Origin: Vibrio plantisponsor
GTDB taxonomy: Bacteria; Pseudomonadota; Gammaproteobacteria; Enterobacterales; Vibrionaceae
NCBI RefSeq assembly: GCF_013041605.1
Contig: NZ_JABEQC010000002.1
Span: forward strand, 124,001-188,000
Direction: 5' to 3'
DNA: 64,000 nucleotides
Position 1 is the stretch's first letter. Every line of letters starts with the position of its first letter. Shown in pieces: positions 17,630 through 28,845 of the stretch. A program made the translations under genes and the position numbers. The notes beneath the pieces were generated by a model. It did not search any database. It had not been told where the DNA came from and worked only from the letters and a program-made list of their open reading frames with translations.

Positions 17630-18117
17630 TCACTGCCTATGTTGGCGTAGGTTCTAACATAGAACGACGCCGTCATATTGAAGCTGCAATTCAAGAGCTG
17701 AGCTTAGTGGGAAGCGAATTACGTCTTTCAACGATATATGAGTGCCCAGCTCAAGGGTTTGATAGTCATCCTTTTTTCAATTTAGTGGTGGAGTTAAAAA
17801 CTTCATTGTCTCTACACGATTTTCAGCAGTGTTTAAAAGACGCAGAGTATCGTTGGGGGCGCGATATTGATGCGAAAAAGTATCAAGATCGAACTCTGGA
17901 TATGGATATTATTCTGTTTGGTGATGTCATATCCCCAAGCTCACCTGTTGTCCCGCGTCCGGATATTTATCAATATCCATTTGTGATACAGCCTTTGTAT
18001 GAGTTATGCCCCGAACTCAATATTCCGGGAACAGATTTGTCTATCGAAAAGGTCTGGCAAAACGCTGAACTTTTAGAACAACTAAAACCAGTTCCCCTCT
18101 GGTTTAGTATCAAGTAA
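17626..18117 (+). CDS. folK: FolK, hydroxymethyl-dihydropterin pyrophosphokinase
   Basis: A 163-residue enzyme that transfers pyrophosphate from ATP to the product of FolB. I place the start at ATG 17626, overlapping the folB stop. The frame is open further upstream, but the family begins at ITAYVGVGSNIE. The signature RTLDMDIILFGD holds the two metal-binding Asp residues, followed by PRPDIYQYPFVIQPLYEL. Confidence 0.95.
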   Translation: MITAYVGVGSNIERRRHIEAAIQELSLVGSELRLSTIYECPAQGFDSHPFFNLVVELKTSLSLHDFQQCLKDAEYRWGRDIDAKKYQDRTLDMDIILFGDVISPSSPVVPRPDIYQYPFVIQPLYELCPELNIPGTDLSIEKVWQNAELLEQLKPVPLWFSIK

Positions 18118-18126
18118 GAGAAAATA

Positions 18127-18930
18127 ATGAGTTATTTCGAGTCTTTTATGTTGGCTTTAATTCAGGGTTTTACTGAATTTTTGCCAATTTCCAGCTCTGC
18201 ACATCTTATCTTGCCATCGGCAGTATTAGGTTGGGCTGATCAGGGTTTAGCGTTTGATGTGGCGGTTCATGTCGGCACCCTAACTGCGGTTGTGATTTAC
18301 TTTAGAAACGAAGTTAAAGCACTGTTAAGCGCATTTTTTGCTTCTATTTTCAAAGGAGATCGAAGCAAAGAAGCCAACTTAGCTTGGTGCATTATTTTAG
18401 CGACTATCCCAGCTTGTATCTTTGGCTTAGTGATGAAAGACGTCATTGAAGTCTACTTGCGTAGTGCATGGGTGATTGCCGCTACTACCATTATTTTCGG
18501 CATTCCTCTGTGGTACGCCGATAAAACGGCTAAACAGAATATTAATGAGTATCAAGCGGGTTGGAAGAAAGCGCTCTTCATCGGTTTCGCACAAGCGGTA
18601 GCCATGATTCCTGGAACTTCACGTTCAGGAATTACCATTACTGCGGCTCTTTATCTTGGTTTTACTCGTGAAGCGGCAGCGCGTTTTTCGTTTTTAATGT
18701 CGATTCCGATTATCGTACTGGCGGGAAGCTACCTAGGTTTGAAGCTGGTTACCAGTGGTGAACCAATCCATCTAGGATTCTTGATGACAGGTATTTTGAC
18801 GTCATTTGTTAGCGCCTATATCTGTATTTTCTTTTTCTTAAAGCTTATTTCTCGAATGGGTATGACCCCATTTGTAATTTACCGTTTGATTTTAGGTGTC
18901 GGGTTATTTGCCTTTCTATTAAGCCGTTAG
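18127..18930 (+). CDS. uppP: UppP (BacA), undecaprenyl-diphosphate phosphatase
   Basis: A 267-residue inner-membrane enzyme that recycles the undecaprenyl carrier for peptidoglycan and other envelope polymers. The two conserved loops are present: [14 protein letters not shown] near 18-31 and [14 protein letters not shown] near 165-178, with the catalytic Glu, Ser and Arg residues. About eight hydrophobic helices are visible. It starts ten bases after folK. Confidence 0.97.
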   Translation: MSYFESFMLALIQGFTEFLPISSSAHLILPSAVLGWADQGLAFDVAVHVGTLTAVVIYFRNEVKALLSAFFASIFKGDRSKEANLAWCIILATIPACIFGLVMKDVIEVYLRSAWVIAATTIIFGIPLWYADKTAKQNINEYQAGWKKALFIGFAQAVAMIPGTSRSGITITAALYLGFTREAAARFSFLMSIPIIVLAGSYLGLKLVTSGEPIHLGFLMTGILTSFVSAYICIFFFLKLISRMGMTPFVIYRLILGVGLFAFLLSR

Positions 18931-18985
18931 TCGCCTGAAAAGGGGGCTTATGGTATAAATAGGGCGTTTCTACCCAAATTGACAA

Positions 18986-19012
18986 AAAGGCCGTTTTTAT
19001 TCGGCCTTTCTT
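18986..19012 (+). terminator. Terminator after uppP
   Basis: AAAGGCCG (18986-18993) pairs with CGGCCTTT (19002-19009) around a T-rich loop, followed by CTTCTA. It separates the fol-uppP unit from ftsB. Confidence 0.75.
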
Positions 19013-19055
19013 CTATATACACCGATTTTTATCAATATTGACGAGTGTGAAAGTA

Positions 19056-19337
19056 ATGCGAGTACTTGCGGTGACCTTAACCCTGCTGCTTGGTTTTCTA
19101 CAATACAGCTTATGGCAGGGGAAGAACGGAATATCTGATTATCATGCTGTTGCGGCAGAGATAGAAGTTCAAGAGCAAGTGAATACTAACTTACATCAAC
19201 GTAACCAAGAGATGTTCGCGGAAATTGATGACTTGCGACAAGGGCTTGATGCGATTGAAGAAAGAGCTCGTCACGAATTGGGAATGGTGAAAAGTGGAGA
19301 AACTTTTTACCGTATTACCGGAGAGGATAATCGTTAA
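19056..19337 (+). CDS. ftsB: FtsB, cell-division protein
   Basis: A 93-residue bitopic divisome protein. It has a short N-terminus, one membrane helix (about 3-20), then a periplasmic coiled coil (about 29-70) that pairs with FtsL and FtsQ. The start is ATG 19056 ([13 protein letters not shown]); upstream in-frame TTG and GTG codons would add a polar extension before the helix. The stop shares its last base with the ispD ATG. Confidence 0.95.
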   Translation: MRVLAVTLTLLLGFLQYSLWQGKNGISDYHAVAAEIEVQEQVNTNLHQRNQEMFAEIDDLRQGLDAIEERARHELGMVKSGETFYRITGEDNR

Positions 19338-20032
19338 TGGATAAATCAATCATTGCGGTTGTACCTGCTGCGGGCGTTGGCAGTCGGATGCAGGCCGACC
19401 GTCCGAAACAATATTTAAAACTTTTGGGAAAAACCGTACTTGAGCACACCGTGTCCAAACTACTGGCACATCCTAAAGTCTCTAAAGTGGTTGTTGCCGT
19501 CAGCGAAGATGATCCTTACTTTTCTACGTTAGCACTTGCTAACCACCCTCAAGTTATCCGAGTTAACGGCGGCAAGGAACGAGCAGACTCCGTTCTTTCA
19601 GCATTGAATTACATCTGTAAACATGAAGTCAGCGAATGGGTTCTCGTTCATGATGCGGCTCGCCCCTGTTTCACAGAGCAGGATGTTACACGACTCATCG
19701 AATGTGCTGAAATACATTCTGTTGGCGCCATTCTCGCGGCTCCAGTCAGAGATACGATGAAGCGTAGCGATGAGCTGCAGAATATAGACCATACGGTTGA
19801 ACGTTCGAATCTCTGGCATGCTTTGACGCCACAAATGTTCCGCACTCTACCTTTGCGCGAAGCTTTGATTGATGGGTTAGCGAGTAAAGCGAATATCACC
19901 GATGAAGCATCCGCATTTGAACGACTGAATTTAAGCCCGGCTCTAGTTAATGGCCGAGCAGATAACATAAAAATTACTCAGCCAGAAGATCTCGCGTTGG
20001 CTGAGTTCTATTTGAGCCGAAATAAGGAATAA
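19337..20032 (+). CDS. ispD: IspD, 2-C-methyl-D-erythritol 4-phosphate cytidylyltransferase
   Basis: A 231-residue enzyme of the MEP isoprenoid pathway. The nucleotide-binding loop [18 protein letters not shown] (about 11-28) and [10 protein letters not shown] near 105 are intact. Its start overlaps the ftsB stop by one base and ispF follows after two bases, a translationally coupled set seen across gammaproteobacteria. Confidence 0.97.
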   Translation: MDKSIIAVVPAAGVGSRMQADRPKQYLKLLGKTVLEHTVSKLLAHPKVSKVVVAVSEDDPYFSTLALANHPQVIRVNGGKERADSVLSALNYICKHEVSEWVLVHDAARPCFTEQDVTRLIECAEIHSVGAILAAPVRDTMKRSDELQNIDHTVERSNLWHALTPQMFRTLPLREALIDGLASKANITDEASAFERLNLSPALVNGRADNIKITQPEDLALAEFYLSRNKE

Positions 20033-20034
20033 GC

Positions 20035-20511
20035 ATGATACGAATTGGCCATGGTTTTGATGTGCATAAATTTGGTGGTGAAGGCCCTGTCATTATTGGC
20101 GGAGTTGCCGTTCCTTATGAACAAGGTTTAATTGCGCATTCTGATGGTGATGTTGCTTTGCATGCGTTATGTGATGCGCTGCTCGGCGCGATTGCTGCGG
20201 GTGATATTGGTAAGCACTTTCCGGATACTGATGATAAATGGAAAGGAGCAGATAGCCGTGAACTGTTGAAAGATGTTTATCGTCGAGTAAAAGAGTCGGG
20301 CTATCGCCTAGGAAACGCTGACGTCACCATTATTGCTCAGGCACCTAAAATGGCTCCTCATATAGAAGCGATGTGTGCGTCTATTGCTCAGGATCTAGAG
20401 ACTGATATTGGTAATATCAATGTCAAAGCAACGACTTCTGAACGTTTAGGTTTCACTGGCCGCAAAGAAGGCATTGCGTGTGAAGCCGTTGTACTACTGA
20501 TGAAAGCATAA
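20035..20511 (+). CDS. ispF: IspF, 2-C-methyl-D-erythritol 2,4-cyclodiphosphate synthase
   Basis: A 158-residue trimeric enzyme two steps after IspD in the MEP pathway. The zinc site begins at [10 protein letters not shown] (Asp8, His10). [18 protein letters not shown] near 35-52 and the closing [19 protein letters not shown] are conserved. Confidence 0.97.
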   Translation: MIRIGHGFDVHKFGGEGPVIIGGVAVPYEQGLIAHSDGDVALHALCDALLGAIAAGDIGKHFPDTDDKWKGADSRELLKDVYRRVKESGYRLGNADVTIIAQAPKMAPHIEAMCASIAQDLETDIGNINVKATTSERLGFTGRKEGIACEAVVLLMKA

Positions 20512-20521
20512 AGAGTCGAAA

Positions 20522-21568
20522 ATGACAGATATTTTATCTTCACTCGCTTACCTGTGCGGTAAACCTACAGCGAAAGGCAAAATAAAAGCTAAACCAGAAG
20601 ATTTTAAAGTGGTTGAAAATCTGGGGTATGAGTTTACGGGTAGCGGTGAGCACCTCATGGTTTCTATTCGTAAGACGGGTGAAAATACCAGCTTTGTTGC
20701 CAATGAACTGGCGAAAGCGTGTGGCGTAAAGTCAAAAGATGTTAGCTGGGCAGGTTTGAAAGACCGTCATGCTGTGACAGAACAATGGTTAAGTGTTCAT
20801 TTACCTAGCGCGGGATTTCCGAATCTTGCGCTGTTTCAATCACAACATCCGAGCATTGAAGTGCTAGCGATGACTCGCCACAACAAAAAGTTACGTCCGG
20901 GTGACTTAGCGGGTAACTACTTCGAAGTCACTATGTCAGAAGTCACTGATGTTGAAGAAGTGGTTAAACGTTTGGAAGTGGTGGCACAACAAGGTGTGCC
21001 CAATTACTTCGGTAATCAGCGTTTTGGTAAAGATGGTAACAACTTAGAAGAATCTCGCCGTTGGGGGCGTGAAAACGTCCGTACTCGTAACCAGAACCAA
21101 CGCAGTCTTTATCTGTCTACTGCTCGTTCATGGATATTCAACCGCATTGTTTCTTCGCGTATTGAGCAAAACTGTTTCTATCGTTTCATCGACGGTGATA
21201 TCGCTCTGGTTAACGGTGAGCAAACGTTGGTGAGTGCAGATAAGACTTCTGAATTCAACCAATTACTTGAGCAAGATAAAGCGCAGATTTCTGCGGCGTT
21301 AGCTGGTGATAACGAACTGCCGACACAAGCAGAAGCGCAGAAGATTGAACAGCACTTTATCGATGCTGAAGAAGACTTGATGAAGCTAATTCGCGGTAAT
21401 CGCATGCGTCATGATCGCCGAGCAATAGCGTTGAAAGCCCAAGATTTGAGTTGGCAAGTGGACGGTGATTCTATTACGTTAAAATTCGCTCTTGATGCGG
21501 GCAGTTTTGCGACTTCGATAGTGAGAGAACTAATAGAAGAGATTCCTGTAGAGCGTGTTTATGAGTGA
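20522..21568 (+). CDS. truD: TruD, tRNA pseudouridine-13 synthase
   Basis: A 348-residue enzyme that makes pseudouridine 13 in tRNA-Glu. The catalytic Asp sits in [12 protein letters not shown] near 80, and NYFGNQRFG near 160 is the second family motif. It overlaps surE: the surE ATG at 21561 lies inside its last codons. Confidence 0.96.
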   Translation: MTDILSSLAYLCGKPTAKGKIKAKPEDFKVVENLGYEFTGSGEHLMVSIRKTGENTSFVANELAKACGVKSKDVSWAGLKDRHAVTEQWLSVHLPSAGFPNLALFQSQHPSIEVLAMTRHNKKLRPGDLAGNYFEVTMSEVTDVEEVVKRLEVVAQQGVPNYFGNQRFGKDGNNLEESRRWGRENVRTRNQNQRSLYLSTARSWIFNRIVSSRIEQNCFYRFIDGDIALVNGEQTLVSADKTSEFNQLLEQDKAQISAALAGDNELPTQAEAQKIEQHFIDAEEDLMKLIRGNRMRHDRRAIALKAQDLSWQVDGDSITLKFALDAGSFATSIVRELIEEIPVERVYE

Positions 21569-22328
21569 TAAAAAACTAAAAATACTATTAAGCAATGATG
21601 ATGGCGTGTTTGCCGATGGTATTCATGCTCTAGCGGCTGCCATCTCGGATCTCGCAGAAGTAATTATTGTTGCGCCAGACAGAAACCGCTCTGGAGCGTC
21701 GAACTCGCTGACATTGGAACAGCCACTGCGTGTTTCTCAAGTCGCGCCGAATACATACTCAGTTCAAGGTACGCCAACGGACTGTGTCCATTTCGCTTTG
21801 AATGAACTGCTCAAAGACTCAATGCCGGATCTGGTGTTAACCGGAATCAACCATGGTGCGAACCTTGGCGATGACGTTCTTTACTCTGGTACTGTTGCCG
21901 CTGCAATGGAAGGTCACTTCCTCGGTGTTCAGTCGATTGCTTTTTCATTAGTTGGAAACCAACACTTTTCTACAGCAGGAAAAATTGCCCGCCAATTGGT
22001 AGAGCAACATCTGCGTCGACCTATTCCAACTAATCGTTTATTGAACGTGAATGTTCCAGATGTCCCATTTGAAGAGCTTACTGGTACGCAAGTGACGCGT
22101 TTAGGTGCTCGTCATCACGCAGAAAGCATGATTAGGCAGAAAGATCCTCGAGGTCATGATATTTATTGGTTAGGTCCTCCGGGCAAAGAGCAAGATGCCG
22201 GTGAAGGTACCGATTTCTATGCTATTGAGCATGGATTTGTTTCACTGACTCCATTGCAAGTGGATCTCACTGCGCATGAGTCTTTAGGTAGTATGGATCA
22301 TTGGTTAAAGGACAGAACTGATGGCTAA
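21561..22328 (+). CDS. surE: SurE, 5'/3'-nucleotidase
   Basis: A 255-residue metal-dependent survival phosphatase. [13 protein letters not shown] near 8-20 supplies the metal-binding Asp pair, and [13 protein letters not shown] and [21 protein letters not shown] follow. I use ATG 21561; a GTG two codons upstream is also in frame. Its stop overlaps the pcm start by eight bases. Neighbour order truD-surE-pcm-nlpD-rpoS is the classical stationary-phase cluster. Confidence 0.96.
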   Translation: MSDKKLKILLSNDDGVFADGIHALAAAISDLAEVIIVAPDRNRSGASNSLTLEQPLRVSQVAPNTYSVQGTPTDCVHFALNELLKDSMPDLVLTGINHGANLGDDVLYSGTVAAAMEGHFLGVQSIAFSLVGNQHFSTAGKIARQLVEQHLRRPIPTNRLLNVNVPDVPFEELTGTQVTRLGARHHAESMIRQKDPRGHDIYWLGPPGKEQDAGEGTDFYAIEHGFVSLTPLQVDLTAHESLGSMDHWLKDRTDG

Positions 22329-22947
22329 TCCAAAAGCCGATAAATTAATTCAGTTTTTATTAGCAAACGGTATTACTGATCAGCAAGTGTTGCAGGTAAT
22401 ACATCAATTGCCTCGTGAATACTTCGTTTCTCAAGCTATGGTTCATCAGGCGTATGACAACAATGCTCTGCCGATTGGCCAGGGGCAAACTATCTCTCAG
22501 CCGTATATTGTTGCAAAAATGACTCAAATGTTGGAATTGCAGCGAAATAGTCGAGTGTTGGAAGTAGGGACTGGCTCTGGTTATCAGACGGCTATCTTGT
22601 CTCACTTAGTTGAGCATGTGTTTTCTGTTGAACGGATTAAATCTTTGCAATGGGAGGCGAAACGTCGTCTCAAGCAGCTCGATATTTATAACGTCTCGAC
22701 GAAACATGGCGACGGATGGCAGGGCTGGGCAGCAAAAGCCCCATTTGATGCGATCATAGTGACGGCTGCGGCTCAGAAAGTGCCACAAGCTTTGCTCGAT
22801 CAGCTTGCTGACGGAGGACGTTTAGTTATTCCTGTCGGTGAAGATGAACAGCAGCTCTATAAAATAATTCGTAAAGGTGATGAGTTTATTTCTCAGTTAA
22901 TAGAAACGGTACGGTTTGTACCTTTAGTCGCTGGTGACTTAGCGTAA
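22321..22947 (+). CDS. pcm: Pcm, protein-L-isoaspartate O-methyltransferase
   Basis: A 208-residue SAM-dependent enzyme that repairs isoaspartyl damage in aged proteins. The SAM loop is [14 protein letters not shown] near 79-92. [14 protein letters not shown] before it and RLVIPVG near the C-terminus are family motifs. It overlaps both surE (eight bases) and nlpD (one base). Confidence 0.97.
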   Translation: MANPKADKLIQFLLANGITDQQVLQVIHQLPREYFVSQAMVHQAYDNNALPIGQGQTISQPYIVAKMTQMLELQRNSRVLEVGTGSGYQTAILSHLVEHVFSVERIKSLQWEAKRRLKQLDIYNVSTKHGDGWQGWAAKAPFDAIIVTAAAQKVPQALLDQLADGGRLVIPVGEDEQQLYKIIRKGDEFISQLIETVRFVPLVAGDLA

Positions 22948-23870
22948 TGAAGGGTTTTCAGCTAAAGACATTGTTAGCGTGTGGACTGTGTGGCCTATTG
23001 TTAGGCTGTGCAGCAAGCTCTCCTGCGCCAGTGTCTGGGTTGAAGAAAGACTACCGAGATATACAACGAGGCAGTTATCGCGGCAGTTACTATGAAGTGA
23101 ACCGTGGCGATACGCTGTATTTTATAGCTTATGTCACAGACAAAGATGTAAATGACATCATCAGTTACAATAAATTAACCCCGCCTTACACCATTCACCC
23201 AGGTCAGAAGTTAAGACTTTGGCGTCCTGCATATACAGCACCTGCTTACGGTGGTACAGGGGCTGGAGCAGTGGTTGCTACTACATCTAGTGTTCCAACA
23301 GTGGCAGCAGCCACATCAACCTCGGTTTCTCCCCCGAAATCGAGCAAAAATTCTAATGCTGCTCAAGCTAACAAATCGGCAAATTCGGTCAAAAAAGATC
23401 CAAATAAGGCGATTGATCAATCGAAAACAAAGGAGTATGTTGGTTCTAATACTCAACAAAACGTTAACAAAACTGTAAGTAAACCTAAACCACAGAACGA
23501 TAAAGTCGACAAGTGGTTATGGCCAACGAAAGGGAGAGTTGTTAAAAACTTTTCAGCAGGAGATCAAGGAAATAAAGGTATCGACATTGCAGGACAGCGA
23601 GGTCAATCCATTACTTCTACTGCTGCAGGAACCGTGGTCTATTCGGGTAATGCATTACGAGGTTACGGCAACTTAATCATCGTGAAGCATAATGAGCATT
23701 ATTTAAGTGCTTATGCCCATAATGACCGGCTGTTGGTTAAAGAAGGACAAAGTGTTAAAGCTGGCCAAAAAATAGCAACAATGGGCAGTTCCGGTACGAA
23801 CAGTGTTCGTCTGCACTTTGAAATTCGTTATCAAGGTAAGTCTGTGAATCCAAAACGGTATTTACCTTAA
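22947..23870 (+). CDS. nlpD: NlpD, LysM/LytM lipoprotein activating amidase AmiC
   Basis: A 307-residue outer-membrane lipoprotein. The lipobox is LLLGC (Cys about 21). A LysM domain (about 50-92, YYEVNRGDTLYFIAYVTDKD) binds peptidoglycan, then comes a low-complexity Ser/Asn/Lys linker, then a LytM domain (about 195-307). The LytM zinc ligands are degenerate (NKGIDI for the usual HxGxD, and RLHFE), as expected of NlpD, which activates AmiC rather than cutting the wall itself. In relatives a main rpoS promoter lies inside this gene. Confidence 0.95.
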   Translation: MKGFQLKTLLACGLCGLLLGCAASSPAPVSGLKKDYRDIQRGSYRGSYYEVNRGDTLYFIAYVTDKDVNDIISYNKLTPPYTIHPGQKLRLWRPAYTAPAYGGTGAGAVVATTSSVPTVAAATSTSVSPPKSSKNSNAAQANKSANSVKKDPNKAIDQSKTKEYVGSNTQQNVNKTVSKPKPQNDKVDKWLWPTKGRVVKNFSAGDQGNKGIDIAGQRGQSITSTAAGTVVYSGNALRGYGNLIIVKHNEHYLSAYAHNDRLLVKEGQSVKAGQKIATMGSSGTNSVRLHFEIRYQGKSVNPKRYLP

Positions 23871-23921
23871 ATATACTTGTTAAGAGTTATGTAGTGACAT
23901 ATTGAGTAGTAATGTCTTGCT

Positions 23922-23941
23922 AGCTCGCCGGGGGAGGCGCT
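23922..23941 (+). promoter_or_regulatory. rpoS ribosome-binding site inside a small hairpin
   Basis: The G-rich Shine-Dalgarno stretch (23930-23937) lies in the loop and stem of a hairpin. AGC 22-24 pairs with GCT 39-41, and GCC 27-29 with GGC 36-38 (last two digits of 239xx), ending one base before the ATG. This could lower unaided translation of rpoS. Confidence 0.45.
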
Positions 23942-24940
23942 ATGAGTATCAGCAATACAGTAACCAAGGAAGAAGAGTTTGACTTAGATATTGATTCAAC
24001 AGATGTTGTTGAAGTGGATGCTAAGCTAACTGCCGAAGACGATGACATTGACCAAACGGAAGATATCCGTGAAGAGTTCGATGCGTCAACCAAAAGCTTA
24101 GATGCAACGCAAATGTATCTCAGCGAGATTGGTTTCTCACCTCTTTTAACCGCCGAAGAAGAAGTTCTTTATGCTCGCCGAGCACTTCGTGGAGACGAAG
24201 CTGCAAGACGACGCATGATAGAGAGCAACCTGCGTCTGGTGGTGAAAATATCCCGTCGTTATAGCAATCGTGGTCTCGCTTTACTGGATCTTATTGAAGA
24301 AGGTAACTTGGGCTTGATCCGTGCGGTTGAAAAATTCGATCCAGAACGTGGATTCCGCTTTTCAACCTACGCTACTTGGTGGATCCGTCAAACGATTGAA
24401 CGTGCGCTGATGAATCAAACTCGTACGATTCGTCTACCAATTCACGTAGTTAAAGAGCTCAATATCTATCTACGTACCGCACGTGAACTTTCGCAAAAAC
24501 TCGACCATGAACCAACAGCGGAAGAGATCGCCTCTGAACTGGATAAACCGGTTGATGATGTCAGCAAGATGCTGCGTTTAAATGAACGCATCAGCTCTGT
24601 AGATACACCTATTGGTGGTGACGGGGATAAAGCGCTACTCGATATTATTCCAGACATTAACAACTCCGATCCTGAAGTTTCGACTCAAGACGATGACATC
24701 CGTGATTCATTGATTGCGTGGCTTGAAGAGTTAAATCCTAAACAAAAAGAAGTGTTAGCACGACGCTTTGGTTTGTTAGGTTATGAGCCATCAACGTTGG
24801 AAGAAGTTGGACGTGAAATCAACTTGACTCGTGAACGTGTTCGTCAGATTCAAGTAGAAGGTTTACGCCGTTTGAGAGAGATTCTGATGAAACAAGGTTT
24901 GAACATGGAATCTTTGTTCAACGTGGAAGTGGAAGCTTAA
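23942..24940 (+). CDS. rpoS: RpoS, stationary-phase sigma factor sigma-S
   Basis: A 332-residue group 2 sigma-70 factor. It has an acidic N-terminus, region 1.2 near 55-75, region 2 with [19 protein letters not shown] and [20 protein letters not shown], region 3, and region 4.2 with [20 protein letters not shown]. It directs general stress and stationary-phase genes. It follows nlpD after 71 bases and is convergent with mutS, the usual arrangement. Confidence 0.98.
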   Translation: MSISNTVTKEEEFDLDIDSTDVVEVDAKLTAEDDDIDQTEDIREEFDASTKSLDATQMYLSEIGFSPLLTAEEEVLYARRALRGDEAARRRMIESNLRLVVKISRRYSNRGLALLDLIEEGNLGLIRAVEKFDPERGFRFSTYATWWIRQTIERALMNQTRTIRLPIHVVKELNIYLRTARELSQKLDHEPTAEEIASELDKPVDDVSKMLRLNERISSVDTPIGGDGDKALLDIIPDINNSDPEVSTQDDDIRDSLIAWLEELNPKQKEVLARRFGLLGYEPSTLEEVGREINLTRERVRQIQVEGLRRLREILMKQGLNMESLFNVEVEA

Positions 24941-24973
24941 TTACCTCATTTTTAAGCACAATTTTTATTTAGT

Positions 24974-25002
24974 AAAAAGGCACTCTATGAGTGCCTTTTT
25001 GT
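24974..25002 (+). terminator. Bidirectional terminator between rpoS and mutS
   Basis: A perfect 12-base stem, AAAAAGGCACTC (24974-24985), loop TAT, GAGTGCCTTTTT (24989-25000). It serves both converging genes. Confidence 0.92.
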
Positions 25003-25023
25003 TATTGAATCCAGCAAAGATAG

Positions 25024-27609
25024 TTACAGCAATTTCTTCAGACGATACAACTCTTCTAACGCTTGGCGTGGGGTTAAATCGTCAGGATCTATGGCAGCCA
25101 ATGCATTCTCAACTTCACTTGGCTCAGGGATCAAACTTAGTTGGTTGGCGATATCCACTCTGGAGCTTGATGCCGAAGAAGGTTGCCCCGTTTGCTGTAG
25201 ACTGTGCTGCTCTAATTGAGTCAGCTTGCTGCGCGCATTTTTGATCACCGTTTTCGGTACACCAGCCAAACCTGCAACGGCCAAGCCATAAGATTTGCTG
25301 GCAGCGCCTTCTTGTACCGCGTGCATGAAGGCAATGCTGTCACCATGCTCAACCGCATCTAAGTGAACGTTCGCCAAATTCGGCAACACATTCGGCAGTT
25401 CAGTGAGTTCAAAATAGTGAGTCGCAAACAGGGTTAAAGCACCGATCTGTTTTGCCAACCACTCGGCACTTGCCCAAGCCAGTGAAAGACCATCATAAGT
25501 ACTGGTTCCACGGCCTATTTCATCCATTAACACTAAGCTTTTCTCTGTTGCGTTATGCAGGATATTAGCTGTTTCTGTCATTTCCACCATGAAGGTTGAA
25601 CGTCCAGAAGCGAGATCATCCGAAGCGCCGATACGGGTGAAGATTCTGTCTAACAAACCGATTTGCGCCGATTCCGCCGGAACATAGCAGCCAATGTGTG
25701 CAAGCAGCGCAATTAACGCTGTTTGGCGCATATAAGTGGATTTACCGCCCATGTTTGGACCTGTGATGATCAACATTTTACGCTGAGCGTGCAGTTCTAT
25801 TGGGTTAGCAATAAACGGATCATTCATTACTTGCTCAACCACAGGATGACGACCTGACTGGATATGAATCCCCGGTGCTTCGGTAAGAGTTGGGCGGCAG
25901 TAATCTAAACTTTCTGCGCGCTCAGCTAAGTTTTGCAGTACATCCAGTTGTGACAAAGCGGATGCAAGGTTCTGCATTTGTTCAAGATGAGGCTGTAATA
26001 AATCGAACAGTTGATCCCAAAGTTGCTTCTCCAAAGCCAGTGCTTTCGATTTTGAGTTCAGCACTTTATCTTCGTGTTCTTTCAACTCTGGAATGATGTA
26101 GCGTTCAGCGTTCTTCAAGGTTTGGCGACGCACATAATGTGGCGGAACAAGGTGACTTTGTCCTCGGCTTACCTGAATAAAGAAACCATGAACCGCGTTG
26201 TAACCGACTTTAAGCGTGTCGATACCGTGACGGTCACGTTCATCCGCTTCCAGTTTTTCCAGATATTCGGTTGCGCCAGTGGCGAGATCTCGCCATTCAT
26301 CAAGTTCAGCGTTATAGCCTTCTGCAATCACTCCGCCATCACGAATGACCACTGGTGGGTTTTCCTTGATAGCTCTTTCTAGCAGGTCACACAGTTCATC
26401 CATAGGTTGGGTGTAATCGCGTAACTTCGCCAGATAAGGATGCGACAGCTCAGTCAATGTATCGCTCAGTTCAGGAAGCTGCTGCATGGCATTACGCAGG
26501 CGAGCCAAATCTCTTGGTCGGGCAGAGCGTAGTGCCAGACGCGCTAAAATGCGTTCTATGTCGCCGATTTGTTTCAATACAGGATGAAGATCGGCGAATA
26601 GACCTTGTTGCTTGATCTCACCAATCGCATCCAGACGTTGGTTCAGTGTCTTAATGCAACGCATAGGCTGGTGGATCCAACGCTTGAGCATACGACTGCC
26701 CATAGGTGTTGCACAGTGATCAAGCACTTCCGATAATGTGTTGTCTGTACCGCCGGCGAGGTTTTGCGTCAGCTCTAAATTGCGGCGTGTTGCTGCATCG
26801 AGAATCACCGACTGATCTTGGCGATCAAACGTTAGTGAACGGATATGCGGTAGCGCAGTGCGCTGAGTATCTTTGACGTACTGGATCAAACAGCCCGCAG
26901 CACATAATCCCAATTTTGCATTTTCAACCCCAAAGCCGACCAGATCACGAGTGCCAAATTGTTGGTTAAGTTGCTGTTTCGCGGTATCAAGTTCAAATTC
27001 CCAAATAGGGCGACGACGATTAGCCTTGCGGCTCGCCATTAGCTGAACTGGTGTGAAATCTTCAGGGAAAAGCAGTTCACGAGGCGCGGTTCTTTGTAAC
27101 TCTGCCGCCATTGCTTCTTCGGTTTCAGGTTCACTCAGTTGGAAACGACCAGAAGTGATATCCAAAGTGGCGTAACCAAACTTGCCGTCGTGGTGATAAA
27201 TCGCAGCCACAAGGTTATCAAGGCGTTCAGATAGCAGTGCTTCGTCAGTGACTGTACCCGGAGTAACAATTCGTACTACTTTACGTTCAACAGGACCTTT
27301 GCTGGTGGCAGGATCGCCAATCTGTTCGCAGATTGCGACAGACTCACCCAACTGAACTAATTTCGCTAAGTAACCTTCAACCGCGTGGAATGGAACGCCC
27401 GCCATTGGAATCGGTTCTCCGGCAGATGCGCCTCGTTTGGTCAGAGAGATATCCAACAGTTGCGACGCGCGTTTAGCGTCATCGTAGAAAAGCTCATAAA
27501 AATCCCCCATACGATAGAACAGTAATATCTCAGGGTTTTCAGCCTTGAGTTTCAGGTACTGCTGCATCATTGGAGTGTGGTGCGAAAGAGACTCGCTCGA
27601 TTGATTCAT
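25024..27609 (-). CDS. mutS: MutS, DNA mismatch recognition ATPase
   Basis: An 861-residue protein. The N-terminal mismatch-binding domain contains the Phe-X-Glu wedge in [15 protein letters not shown]. Connector, core and clamp domains follow. The ATPase Walker A is GPNMGGKS at 617-624, with [19 protein letters not shown] after it. A C-terminal helix-turn-helix and tetramer tail end the protein. It lies beside rpoS in opposite orientation. Length matches E. coli MutS (853). Confidence 0.98.
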   Translation of the reverse strand: MNQSSESLSHHTPMMQQYLKLKAENPEILLFYRMGDFYELFYDDAKRASQLLDISLTKRGASAGEPIPMAGVPFHAVEGYLAKLVQLGESVAICEQIGDPATSKGPVERKVVRIVTPGTVTDEALLSERLDNLVAAIYHHDGKFGYATLDITSGRFQLSEPETEEAMAAELQRTAPRELLFPEDFTPVQLMASRKANRRRPIWEFELDTAKQQLNQQFGTRDLVGFGVENAKLGLCAAGCLIQYVKDTQRTALPHIRSLTFDRQDQSVILDAATRRNLELTQNLAGGTDNTLSEVLDHCATPMGSRMLKRWIHQPMRCIKTLNQRLDAIGEIKQQGLFADLHPVLKQIGDIERILARLALRSARPRDLARLRNAMQQLPELSDTLTELSHPYLAKLRDYTQPMDELCDLLERAIKENPPVVIRDGGVIAEGYNAELDEWRDLATGATEYLEKLEADERDRHGIDTLKVGYNAVHGFFIQVSRGQSHLVPPHYVRRQTLKNAERYIIPELKEHEDKVLNSKSKALALEKQLWDQLFDLLQPHLEQMQNLASALSQLDVLQNLAERAESLDYCRPTLTEAPGIHIQSGRHPVVEQVMNDPFIANPIELHAQRKMLIITGPNMGGKSTYMRQTALIALLAHIGCYVPAESAQIGLLDRIFTRIGASDDLASGRSTFMVEMTETANILHNATEKSLVLMDEIGRGTSTYDGLSLAWASAEWLAKQIGALTLFATHYFELTELPNVLPNLANVHLDAVEHGDSIAFMHAVQEGAASKSYGLAVAGLAGVPKTVIKNARSKLTQLEQHSLQQTGQPSSASSSRVDIANQLSLIPEPSEVENALAAIDPDDLTPRQALEELYRLKKLL

Positions 27610-27746
27610 GGCGTTACATCACTTGTTGGTATCGTTGGCAGTCCTTTTGCTCTAACTATCAGATAAATAGTCATGAGCTAAGTCACGCGTAAGGTCACTT
27701 GAAAACGGTGAGTGATGATAACAAATCAAACAACGACAGAGCAATT

Positions 27747-27776
27747 ATCCCCTTACATCGCGAATGATAAGGGGAT
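27747..27776 (-). terminator. Hairpin after cysM
   Basis: A 9-base stem, ATCCCCTTA (27747-27755) with TAAGGGGAT (27768-27776), 35 bases past the cysM stop on the minus strand. The following T tract is poor, so termination is likely but not certain. Confidence 0.5.
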
Positions 27777-27810
27777 GAATACGAGACAAAAGCTACGAAA
27801 GGAAGAGGCG

Positions 27811-28701
27811 CTAAGAGAAAAGACCTGAAGAGAGGTAACGATCGCCGCGATCACAGATGATCGCAACCACCACCGAGCCCGGATTTTGTTTTGCAATTTC
27901 AATCGCTGCGAATACTGCACCACCAGAGCTTACGCCTGCACAGATGCCTTCTTCACGCGCCAGTGTTCTGGCTGTATTTTCTGCATCTTGTTGATCAATA
28001 TCTATCACTTGGTCAACGTCAGCGGCATTGAAGATGCCCGGTAAATACTCTTGCGGCCAGCGGCGAATACCCGGAATAGCACTGCCTTCTGAAGGTTGCA
28101 GACCAACAATATTAATTTCAGGGTTCTGGATCTTTAGGTAGCGAGATACTCCCATAATGGTTCCCGTTGTTCCCATGCTTGAAACAAAGTGAGTGATCTT
28201 GCCTTGGCTTTGTTGCCAGATTTCTGGACCCGTAGAGTGAAAGTGCGCATCAGGATTGTCTGGGTTGTTGAACTGATCGAGAACCTTACCTTTGCCTTCA
28301 CTTTGCATTTTCAGAGCTAAGTCGCGTGCACCTTCCATCCCTTGCTCTTTACTCACCAGAATCAGCTCTGCGCCATAAGCACGCATGGAATCCTTGCGCT
28401 CCTGAGTAGAGTTATCCGGCATGATAAGAATCATCTTGTAGCCTTTGATCGCAGCCGCCATCGCCAGAGCGATACCTGTGTTGCCGCTTGTCGCTTCAAT
28501 AATGGTGTCACCTTGTTGAATAGTGCCACGAGCTTCGGCTTGGATAATCATATTCAGTGCAGGGCGATCTTTAACTGAACCAGCAGGGTTATTTCCTTCC
28601 AGTTTCACGAGCACGGTACTTTGGCTGCCCGCTGCTAGACGTTGTAGTTTCACCAGAGGCGTTTGGCCTACATAAGCTTCAATGGTTGGAAAGTCAGACA
28701 C
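27811..28701 (-). CDS. cysM: CysM, cysteine synthase B
   Basis: A 296-residue PLP enzyme that makes cysteine (or S-sulfocysteine from thiosulfate) from O-acetylserine. The PLP lysine lies in NNPAGSVKDRPALNMI near 35-50, and EATSGNTGIALA and the GTTGTIMGVSR glycine loop follow. CysM rather than CysK is supported by length and the divergent pairing with the sulfate/thiosulfate transporter genes. The shared upstream region carries two inverted repeats. Confidence 0.95.
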   Translation of the reverse strand: MSDFPTIEAYVGQTPLVKLQRLAAGSQSTVLVKLEGNNPAGSVKDRPALNMIIQAEARGTIQQGDTIIEATSGNTGIALAMAAAIKGYKMILIMPDNSTQERKDSMRAYGAELILVSKEQGMEGARDLALKMQSEGKGKVLDQFNNPDNPDAHFHSTGPEIWQQSQGKITHFVSSMGTTGTIMGVSRYLKIQNPEINIVGLQPSEGSAIPGIRRWPQEYLPGIFNAADVDQVIDIDQQDAENTARTLAREEGICAGVSSGGAVFAAIEIAKQNPGSVVVAIICDRGDRYLSSGLFS

Positions 28702-28816
28702 GTTATCAGCCTTTTATTGTTAGTCTTTTAAGTGCTGCTATTGTCTAATTCTTCTCCACTCCAACACAAGTCTCTATTAGTGATGAGCATACAATTTATT
28801 GTTTGATATTATTCCA

Positions 28817-28845
28817 AAAGGTTCTATTTATAACCTTTGTTATAA
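28817..28845. promoter_or_regulatory. Interleaved inverted repeats and a -10 box in the cysM-cysP divergent region
   Basis: Two perfect 7-base dyads overlap: AAAGGTT (28817-28823) with AACCTTT (28832-28838), and TTATAAC (28828-28834) with GTTATAA (28839-28845). A TATAAT box (28841-28846) for the cysP direction overlaps the second, with no good -35. That is the layout of an activator-dependent promoter. CysB is the expected regulator by function, but I cannot confirm its site. Confidence 0.5.

Noticed and set aside
24987..25244. Open frame opposite the end of mutS
   Set aside because: It starts inside the rpoS/mutS terminator and lies wholly antisense to conserved MutS coding sequence.
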